64,000 bases of DNA, taken from positions 1-64,000 of the forward strand of contig JAPPMF010000005.1 of NCBI GenBank assembly GCA_028819195.1, given 5' to 3'. The stretch comes from Bin55 sp028819195. Lineage in GTDB: Bacteria > Pseudomonadota > Gammaproteobacteria > Pseudomonadales > Azotimanducaceae. The translations under genes and the position numbers were made by a program. The notes below the pieces were generated by a model. That model saw only the letters and a list, made by a program, of their open reading frames with translations. It made no database searches and was not told the DNA's origin. Each line of letters starts with the position of its first letter. Position 1 is the stretch's first letter. Positions 57,597-64,000 of this stretch are shown piece after piece.

Positions 57597-57854
57597 ATGA
57601 CCGATGAGGACAAAACATCCGCAATCTACCAAGTTCCTGGTTTTAATCTTGGCAACATCGAACAAGAACATTATCAAGTCGAGGTCAAGAACTGGATTCG
57701 AAGAACGCTCGACGAAAACCCAACTTTTTGGAGAAAGTTCTGCGCTTTTACTACCCCGACCAAAAGCGAAACCATTTATTTTTATCTGCTCGGCATCATG
57801 ATAGGCGTCTCATTGGCGTTGTTCTGTTTACGCTTGGAGCACGTAGTAACATAG
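57597..57854 (+). CDS. Small single-helix membrane protein, unknown function
   Basis: The 85-residue frame starts at ATG with a charged N-terminal 55 residues and one C-terminal membrane segment (IYFYLLGIMIGVSLALFCL). There is no strong ribosome-binding site and no known family. It lies alone between clpB and the sterol methyltransferase homologue. Confidence 0.45.
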   Translation: MTDEDKTSAIYQVPGFNLGNIEQEHYQVEVKNWIRRTLDENPTFWRKFCAFTTPTKSETIYFYLLGIMIGVSLALFCLRLEHVVT

Positions 57855-57999
57855 CGAACTTGATTGTCGACATAGTGCAAAGACTGTTTACGTTTTTCCA
57901 GTAACAGTCACTTACAAACCGCTTGAAATGTTCCCGAGCAGTCTGGATTTGGACTCTCGCTGTTCATAAAATTGTGCCATTCGAATACTACAAAAATTA

Positions 58000-59024
58000 A
58001 TGTCTACCTCAAAACAACTAGCTGAATCACTCAAAGATACATTCGATATATCGATGTACCCGCTCGTATCGAGCGTCTACGTCAAGGACGTAAACAAACC
58101 GGTGAATCGCTAACGGCAAGAAAGGATCACGCCCAATCCGTTAACGACTACTACGATATCGCGACCGATCTAGCCCAATGGGGATGGAGTCAATCTCTCC
58201 ACTTCGCTCCAATAAAAAGCGGTGAGTCCACTGCTCAAGCGATTGCGAGACACGAAGACTTCATGATCGAAAGGTTGCAACTTGACAGTAGTAAACGAGT
58301 CGTCGATGTGGGATGTGGAATCGGTGGACCAATGCGCCGAGTCGCGCAACAATCTGGTGCCAATGTCCTGTTAATCAACAACAACCAACGTCAACTCGAT
58401 CAAGCGAAAAAGCTGAATCAAGCAGCAAATGTCGACCATTTAGCAGAGTATTTGCATTGTAACTTTATGGATATGGGTTGTTTAAAAGAGAACAGTTTCG
58501 ATGCAGCTTATGCAATCGAATCTACGTGCCATGCGCCCGACAAGATCAAAGCCTTCGAACAAATTTACCGAATTTTGAAACCGGGTGGTCTATTTTGGGG
58601 ACAAGAATTTGGTCTTACTGACACTTATGACGAAAATAATCCCACACACAGATCAATTGTGACAGAAATTGTTGAAACGATGGCGCTCGGTGAAGTCTTT
58701 CACCTTAATCAAATCGCTCCGGGTCTGGCAAAAGCGGGTTTTAAAATTTACGAATGTGAAGATCTCGCGCTGAAATCTGACATTCCTTGGTATGCCCCGT
58801 TCAAAGGCGGATACGAACGTTCGTTACATTCGTTTCGCGCTACACCTCTGCAACGTTCAATCACCTTGATGAAAGCACGTTTAGGTGAAATTTTCGGTGC
58901 CGTACCGAAAGGAACAGTTGACTTAATTAAGTTCCTTGAAGAAGGTGCAACTGCGTTAATTAGGGCAGGTAAACTGGGAATTGTTACGATACTTTGCTGT
59001 TTTCTCGTTGAAAAACCTCGCTAG
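58000..59024 (+). CDS. Sterol C-24 methyltransferase homologue (SMT/Erg6 family), one-base frameshift near the N-terminus
   Basis: SMTs transfer methyl from SAM to the sterol side chain. All three family signatures are present: region I YDIATDLAQWGWSQSLHFAP (aromatic sterol-contact motif), region II VVDVGCGIGGP (SAM site, about residue 103) and region III YAIESTCHAP (about 171-180). NNNQRQ, TDTYDENNP and the C-terminal PKGT...LGIVTILCCFLVEKP block of the Sterol_MT_C domain also match. ATG 58000 opens MSTSKQLAESLK; adding one A to the AAA run at 58033-58035 continues as RYIRYIDVPARIERLRQGR and joins a frame that is open to 59024, giving 341 residues, the normal SMT size. The intact internal frame starts at 58263. 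No sterol-cyclisation genes are in the window, so the substrate may be host or dietary sterol. Confidence 0.85.
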
Positions 59025-59042
59025 TTCAAACGTTCTTCAAAA

Positions 59043-59483
59043 TCATGACACGGGTTCTATTTGAACAACGCGGGTATCGCCACCAATAACGCGAACTCGA
59101 GTCCCTTTCTTCATTGTGACCGACCCCTTTACCAACCACATTGTATCATGAATGAAGGTACGTGTTGGTCGACCAGCTGATACGGTGTGTTGGAGATCAA
59201 ACTCAGTATCGATCATGGTTCCAATCTTATCATGAAGATCTACATCTGGGGCAGGATCCGTATCTCGAAAAAACTTAAAGTAGATCAAAGTAGCGATGGT
59301 TGCTAGCACGGCATAAGCTAAGAGATGAAAGATTACCCCCAACTCAGGGAAAAACCAAGCTATTGCCGCCATCAGGACACCTGCTGCAGCCGCTCCCAAT
59401 AGGAATCCAGTAGTCCCGAGGACTTCAAGAATTCCTAGTCCGATTGCTACGCCTAACCATAGCCAAAACCAAAAATTAGTCAT
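59043..59483 (-). CDS. NfeD-family membrane protein
   Basis: This partner of SPFH proteins is a short NfeD (146 residues) with three membrane segments followed by an OB-fold domain (GSVTMKKGTRVRVIGGDTRVVQIEP). It overlaps the qmcA-type gene by four bases, the same order as E. coli qmcA-ybbJ. It likely helps anchor or regulate the SPFH scaffold in the inner membrane. Confidence 0.88.
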   Translation of the reverse strand: MTNFWFWLWLGVAIGLGILEVLGTTGFLLGAAAAGVLMAAIAWFFPELGVIFHLLAYAVLATIATLIYFKFFRDTDPAPDVDLHDKIGTMIDTEFDLQHTVSAGRPTRTFIHDTMWLVKGSVTMKKGTRVRVIGGDTRVVQIEPVS

Positions 59484-60433
59484 CTTTTGTCTCCGCTAGT
59501 CGTTTCTTCTTTTGCCATGACTTCCTTGAGCAGGTCACCGATACCAGCAACTGATCCAATCACACTTGAAGCTTCTAATGGGATCATCATAACCTTATTG
59601 TTTGGGGATTCAGCCAACTTACCTAGAGCGTTGACGTACTTTTCGGCGATGAAGTAGTTGATTGCCCGATTGTCACCTTCGGCGATTGCAGTAGAAACCA
59701 TCGTCGTCGCTTTTGCTTCTGCTTCAGCAAGACGTTCTCGAGCCTCCGCTTCGCGGATCGATGCTTGTAACTCACCTTCAGCTCGCAGTATTTCCGCTTG
59801 TTTTTTACCTTCAGCAACGTTTATTGCAGCTTCTCTCTCCCCTTCCGCTTCCAGAATCTGGGCACGTTTTTCACGTTCTGCTTTCATTTGTTGTGCCATC
59901 GCATCAATTAGATCCTGTGGGGGCGACACATCACGAATCTCAATTCGAGTGACTTTTGTCCCCCACGGATCCGTCGCCTGATCAACTTTGTGTAAGAGTT
60001 CAGCGTTAATGCGGTCTCGTTGTGAAAGAATTTCATCAAGTTCCATGGAACCAAGGACTGCACGAATATTGGTCATGATCAAATTCTTGGTCGCGAGTTC
60101 AAGCTGGTTGACTTGGTAGGCTGCTTTACCTGCATCTAACACTTGATAAAAACAGATCGCATCAGTATGAACCATAGCGTTATCGGCAGAAATAACATCT
60201 TGAGTCGGAATATCGAGAACCTGCTCCATCATATTGAATTTTTTCCCGACATTTTCCAGCACTGGAACCAAAAAATTTAGCCCAGGGCTCAGAATCCGAG
60301 TGAATTTACCTAATCGTTCGACAGTCCAGTGATACCCTTGAGGTACCACACGGACCGACCGAAATATGATCACAATCGCCAGTAAGAGAAAACCGGCGGC
60401 GACAAAAAAACCTATGCCAAGTGTCATGTCCAT
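59480..60433 (-). CDS. qmcA: SPFH-domain membrane protein QmcA
   Basis: This is a band-7/stomatin-like protein of 317 residues with one N-terminal membrane helix. The SPFH core is clear (VVPQGYHWTVERLGKFTRILSPG, then DIPTQDVISADNAMV). The alanine/glutamate-rich helix after it (AEGEREAAINVAEGKKQAE) is characteristic. It probably forms ring-like membrane scaffolds with NfeD and modulates membrane proteases, as in E. coli. ATG at 60433. Confidence 0.93.
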   Translation of the reverse strand: MDMTLGIGFFVAAGFLLLAIVIIFRSVRVVPQGYHWTVERLGKFTRILSPGLNFLVPVLENVGKKFNMMEQVLDIPTQDVISADNAMVHTDAICFYQVLDAGKAAYQVNQLELATKNLIMTNIRAVLGSMELDEILSQRDRINAELLHKVDQATDPWGTKVTRIEIRDVSPPQDLIDAMAQQMKAEREKRAQILEAEGEREAAINVAEGKKQAEILRAEGELQASIREAEARERLAEAEAKATTMVSTAIAEGDNRAINYFIAEKYVNALGKLAESPNNKVMMIPLEASSVIGSVAGIGDLLKEVMAKEETTSGDKR

Positions 60434-60610
60434 TATTGCTCCTAACTTATTCTGATACCAATATTATCCACCGACCACCAAACTTCAACCGGAATCTTCT
60501 TTGTACCGCGACGAACTCACCCTTGATCATATACATTCAATTCACGTCGAAGTCGTATGAGATTTCGACGAGTCTAACGTCGACTGTCTTACTAGGTATT
60601 CTAGTTCCTA

Positions 60611-60742
60611 ATGTTACTTTCCAATAATTTCGCCAACATTCTCAAACTTCAACGACGCAAGTCTGACTACCTAAAATACAATTTTCTTGTTATCAGTCTT
60701 GTCTTCGCGGTTGTCGTTCTTATTCAAACTAGTCTCGACTAA
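60611..60742 (+). CDS. Candidate 43-residue single-helix membrane protein
   Basis: This plus-strand ORF from ATG 60611 to TAA 60742 encodes a basic N-terminus (LKLQRRKSDYLKY) and one membrane helix (NFLVISLVFAVVVLIQ). It fills the gap between qmcA and nadE and is too short for standard gene calling. No ribosome-binding site is obvious and no homologue is recognised. The charge pattern and helix make it better than a chance frame. Confidence 0.4.
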   Translation: MLLSNNFANILKLQRRKSDYLKYNFLVISLVFAVVVLIQTSLD

Positions 60743-60786
60743 CTCGGTTTGTGCACCCACAAGTAGGGTGTGCTGGAACTAAAACT

Positions 60787-62703
60787 ATGGATTACAGAAA
60801 TATTGGATTCGTTCGAGTGGGGATAGTCGCTCCTCGGGTACATCTTGCCAATCCAGCCGCGAACGCCGCGATCATCAAAGAAAGTTACAACAAACTCGTA
60901 GACCAAGACTGTGCGCTAGTTTTGACACCTGAACTGTCACTCACCGGTTATAGTTGTGAAGACCTTTTTTGTAATCAACAACTTCTCAACGATGCTAAAT
61001 CTGCACTACTTCAACTAGTCGACCAAACTGAAGATTGCAGCTTGATTATTGGATTTCCACTTGAGGTGCCAGGCACCAACCAGTTTTTTAATTGTGCTAT
61101 CGTTTGTGCTAATCAGTCGATACTCGGTGCGGTACCGAAGAGCGCGATACCTAACCATGGCGAATATTACGAACAACGCTGGTTCACTTCCGGTAAAGAT
61201 GTAGACTTTTCTTGCACCTTGGGGAAATATTCGTTTCAGTTAACTACCAACCAGCTATTCAGTATCGGCGATTACGGCAAGTTTGGCATTGAGATCTGTG
61301 AAGATTTATGGATGCCAGCTTCACCGTCGATACAACAAACTACTGCAGGTGCTGAAATCATTTGTAACTTGTCTGCAAGTAGTGAATGGATTGGGAAAGT
61401 AGACTACCGTCACGCCTTAGTTAGAGTTCAAAGTGTTAAACATATCTGTGCATACCTCTACGCGAGCGCCGGTGTTTTTGAATCGACAAAAGACACCGTG
61501 TTTGGCGGTCACTTAGTTGGATATGAGAATGGTGAACTGCTCGGTGAGTCTAATCGGTTCGAAACTGAAACCTCACACTTAATCGTGGACGTCGACGTTG
61601 ACCGCTTGAGATTTGAACGGAAACGATCGTCGACTTTTCCTGCTAACCATCTCATGAATCCATTAATCGTAAAAGCAGGACAAGGTGACCCGTTATCAAG
61701 AACAATTCGATCAGTGAATCCCAATCCGTTCGTACCGGCGAAGCTAGACGAAACTTGCGACACAGCTCCTGAGGTACTGAAAATCCAAACCGCGGGACTA
61801 CTACGGAGAATGAACTCCATCGGATGTGAAAAGTTGATTATTGGTCTGTCTGGCGGACTAGATTCCACCTTAGCATTACTCGCATGTCTCAGCGCGCTTG
61901 AACAAGCAAATCAGTCATTATCCGCCTTAGTCGCTATTACGATGCCAGGGCACGGAACTTCTTCTCATACCCGAGAGACGGTTCAACAACTGGTTGATGC
62001 GACTGAGATTCAACTAAAAGAACTCGACATACGTGACGCCGTCGATGCCCATTTACAAATGATCGGACATAATGGTGCAGCCGACGTTACCTTTGAGAAT
62101 GCCCAGGCCAGAGAACGATCGAAAATTCTGTTTAATCTCGCAAACCAATATAACGGGATTGTCATTGGTACGGGCGATTTAACCGAACTGGCTTTGGGTT
62201 GGTGTACGTTTAACGCCGACCACATGAGTTCTTACAACGTAAATGTTGGCATTCCAAAGACATTGATTCGTTATGTTGTTCGTTGGTATGCACTCAATCG
62301 TGCGAATGATCAATTACGCGAGGTTTTGTTGCGGGTTCTGGACACACCAATCTCACCGGAATTGCTCCGGACAGAGAGCGAGGAACTCACTCAGAAAACA
62401 GAGTCGATTCTTGGTCCTTTAGAGGTACACGATTTCTTCCTTTATCACTTTCTAAAGACAGGTGCAACCATTCATAAGTTGTTTTTATTAGCAGAAATCG
62501 CCTTTTCCGGGCGATATGACAAATCACAGATAAAGCAATGTTTAACAACTTTTGTAGATCGATTCTTCAATAATCAATTCAAGCGTTCAACGGTACCTCC
62601 AGGACCAAAAGTTGGTGAGATTAGTTTATCTCCACGTAGTGACTGGCGATTACCGGACGAAATCGCGGTCAATCATTGGAAACAAGAGATTCATGAATAT
62701 TGA
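60787..62703 (+). CDS. nadE: Glutamine-dependent NAD+ synthetase
   Basis: This enzyme makes NAD from deamido-NAD using glutamine nitrogen. The 638 residues join two domains. The nitrilase-type glutaminase has glutamate (TPELSLTGYSCEDLF), lysine (VPKSAIPNHGEYYEQRWF) and cysteine (GIEICEDLWMP). The ATP-pyrophosphatase synthetase has the P-loop GLSGGLDSTLAL and GTGDLTELALGW. It is the long form seen in Mycobacterium and many bacteria. ATG 60787 is preferred to the GTG at 60751. Its 3' end overlaps the next gene by 11 bases. Confidence 0.95.
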   Translation: MDYRNIGFVRVGIVAPRVHLANPAANAAIIKESYNKLVDQDCALVLTPELSLTGYSCEDLFCNQQLLNDAKSALLQLVDQTEDCSLIIGFPLEVPGTNQFFNCAIVCANQSILGAVPKSAIPNHGEYYEQRWFTSGKDVDFSCTLGKYSFQLTTNQLFSIGDYGKFGIEICEDLWMPASPSIQQTTAGAEIICNLSASSEWIGKVDYRHALVRVQSVKHICAYLYASAGVFESTKDTVFGGHLVGYENGELLGESNRFETETSHLIVDVDVDRLRFERKRSSTFPANHLMNPLIVKAGQGDPLSRTIRSVNPNPFVPAKLDETCDTAPEVLKIQTAGLLRRMNSIGCEKLIIGLSGGLDSTLALLACLSALEQANQSLSALVAITMPGHGTSSHTRETVQQLVDATEIQLKELDIRDAVDAHLQMIGHNGAADVTFENAQARERSKILFNLANQYNGIVIGTGDLTELALGWCTFNADHMSSYNVNVGIPKTLIRYVVRWYALNRANDQLREVLLRVLDTPISPELLRTESEELTQKTESILGPLEVHDFFLYHFLKTGATIHKLFLLAEIAFSGRYDKSQIKQCLTTFVDRFFNNQFKRSTVPPGPKVGEISLSPRSDWRLPDEIAVNHWKQEIHEY

Positions 62704-63730
62704 TCACCTAACCATACGACTAGTCGCCGCATTAGTCGTCGGAATTTTTTTCGGTCAAGAAGCTCTAGTACATCCTAGTGCCTACCCATGTGGTAGAGAA
62801 GGTATTTGGATTCAAACACTCGGTTCCGGCGACCTAGATATTGAAGACGATCGCGCCGCCGAAAGTTACTTGGTATGGATCGACAATACTGCAGTGCTCT
62901 TAGTTGGTGCCGGTGAAGGATCAGGGACGCGTTTTAGTGAGACCGGGGCAGATTTAACTACCTTGGATGCTATTCTCTTACCCCGAACTTCGGTAGCACA
63001 CGTTGCCGCGCTACCTTCGTTAATTGGTAGTTCTAGAAGAGCTTATCGTGAACGCAAATTAACGATTCTCGGTCCAACGGGAAACGATACAGTTTTGTCG
63101 ACGTCTGACCTCATTAACCGTATGTTTGATCCTGACGGTCCCTACCCTGAACTCTCATCGATTTCTGACATAACGAATCCTTTTGGCTTCACGCTCAGGA
63201 CCCAAGACGTGCTTGCTGTTGGTACTGAAACATGGAAGGAATTTGGAACCAACCAATACCTAGTGAGTGCCTTGCCCGTTAGACATCGTGATGCACCAAC
63301 TTTAGCTTGGCGAATCGATTTCAAGTACGAAACGACAGCACCAACTACTACTGAGGAAGAGGGAGAAAACGAAAGAGATTGGTCTATGAGTACCGAACCC
63401 GCAAAATCTACGGTTTACTCTGACTATGCTATCGTTTTTGCTTCCGGGTTTAGCGGTGTCTCACATGCGTTCATTAAATTTGCAATGGATGCAGATGTCA
63501 TTGTGTTTTCGCATGCACTTCCAGAAGGTGCAACCAGTCGTGCGCGTGAAAATTTCCTAGAACCGAAAGAAATTGGTGAAATCGCCGCAACCGCTGATGT
63601 TCGATTTATCATTTTAGGTGGCCGTGGATGGCGGACGTTTGGTAGAGAACTCAGGACCAAAGAGGTCATCGAAAAGAGCTATGACGGTACAATAATCCTT
63701 CCTGACGATCTAGATTGTTGGGGATTGTAA
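62693..63730 (+). CDS. Exported metallo-beta-lactamase-fold protein lacking the metal ligands
   Basis: ATG 62693 gives a signal peptide (DHLTIRLVAALVVGIFFGQEA); the GTG at 62612 lies inside nadE and is unlikely. The fold is traceable from WIQTLGSGDLDIEDDRAAESYLVWIDN to a GGRGWRT end. The usual HxHxDH motif aligns to PRTSVAHVAALP (about residues 97-108), so two histidines and the aspartate are replaced. The later SGD(T/S) aspartate is replaced in ASGFSGVSHAF. The protein is therefore probably not a normal hydrolase and may be a binding protein. Confidence 0.75.
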   Translation: MNIDHLTIRLVAALVVGIFFGQEALVHPSAYPCGREGIWIQTLGSGDLDIEDDRAAESYLVWIDNTAVLLVGAGEGSGTRFSETGADLTTLDAILLPRTSVAHVAALPSLIGSSRRAYRERKLTILGPTGNDTVLSTSDLINRMFDPDGPYPELSSISDITNPFGFTLRTQDVLAVGTETWKEFGTNQYLVSALPVRHRDAPTLAWRIDFKYETTAPTTTEEEGENERDWSMSTEPAKSTVYSDYAIVFASGFSGVSHAFIKFAMDADVIVFSHALPEGATSRARENFLEPKEIGEIAATADVRFIILGGRGWRTFGRELRTKEVIEKSYDGTIILPDDLDCWGL

Positions 63731-63760
63731 AACTCAATCACGCTAGGAGACTAAAAATAT

Positions 63761-63877
63761 ATGGGAAAAGGTGATTTACGCACCCGCCGTGGTAAGATTA
63801 ACCGGGGCACAAATGGTAATCTTCGACCCAAGAAAAAGAATCCACCGGTATCAAAAGAAAGTCCGAACCCTGAATAA
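63761..63877 (+). CDS. 30S ribosomal protein THX
   Basis: This is a tiny basic protein (38 residues, MGKGDLRTRRGKINRGTNG then LRPKKKNPP) matching the THX/S31-like small ribosomal protein family, whose members begin MGKGDxxTxRGKI and carry a run of lysines after RP. It probably binds the head of the 30S subunit. A ribosome-binding site (AGGAG) precedes the ATG, 31 bases after the metallo-beta-lactamase-fold gene. It is below usual gene-length cut-offs. Confidence 0.88.
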   Translation: MGKGDLRTRRGKINRGTNGNLRPKKKNPPVSKESPNPE

Positions 63878-64000
63878 CTGAAATCACCGCTTTGCACTCC
63901 TGCTTTTGATGGCGTGGCTTCTCATAATTTTGGTTTTGTGTCCATGACCGAGACTCATGATTTTCGACACGTTCAAGTTTGCTAGGAAGGGAATTTCCTT

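Noticed and set aside
1..64000. CRISPR arrays, rRNA genes, insertion sequences or prophage structural genes
   Set aside because: No repeat-spacer pattern, rRNA sequence, transposase, integrase or phage structural gene was seen on either strand.
63878..64000. Possible gene starts after the THX gene (ATG at 63909 and 63944)
   Set aside because: Both frames stop within 14 codons.

Overview
The window reads as a chromosomal segment of a Gammaproteobacterium with moderate-to-low GC. The evidence is a 13-gene NADH dehydrogenase operon with a fused nuoCD, the Gamma-type gshA, dsbB, acpH, apaG, hslR and mpl genes, an E. coli-like qmcA/nfeD pair and ClpB. The species cannot be named from sequence alone. 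Stop codons TAA, TAG and TGA are all used normally in the core genes.

Layout. 0-6 kb (minus strand): a truncated ABC-F ATPase, dsbB, acpH and gshA overlapping or closely spaced, then pckA and hslR. 6-19 kb: cysQ, a ketopantoate-reductase-like gene, tRNA-Phe(GAA), a PCuAC copper chaperone, then a convergent pair made of a membrane pyrophosphatase and a pyrophosphate-type phosphofructokinase. After these come two tandem paralogous membrane proteins before mpl, and an acyl-CoA dehydrogenase/acyltransferase pair on the minus strand. 19-31.5 kb is accessory: two related ~806-residue exported multi-domain proteins, a thioredoxin-like protein cut by an in-frame TGA, a frameshifted small lipoprotein, a DctPQM TRAP transporter joined to apaG, and a secreted protein of unknown function with a damaged 3' end. 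31.6-46.2 kb is the intact nuoA-N operon. 46.4-54.8 kb is a second accessory stretch: two membrane proteins, a type II restriction-modification pair (PmeII-like nuclease), a repeat-containing membrane-anchored family, several broken genes and a cupin-like protein. 54.8-64 kb: clpB with a heat-shock-like promoter, a sterol C-24 methyltransferase homologue with a one-base frameshift, nfeD/qmcA, a 43-residue candidate membrane protein, NAD synthetase, a metallo-beta-lactamase-fold protein lacking metal ligands, and the tiny ribosomal protein THX.

How it fits together. The core is aerobic respiratory metabolism (complex I), gluconeogenesis or anaplerosis (pckA), pyrophosphate-linked glycolysis and ion pumping (pfp plus hppA), thiol/redox functions (gshA, dsbB), and cell-wall recycling (mpl). 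The accessory parts handle the cell surface or periplasm, organic-acid uptake and DNA restriction.

The two most notable points are these. First, there is a genuine sterol methyltransferase homologue carrying all three family signature regions. Second, many interrupted genes (premature stops and one-base homopolymer changes) lie almost entirely in accessory genes, while about 36 kb of core genes show essentially none. That pattern suggests gene decay rather than random sequencing error, but read-level checking is needed.
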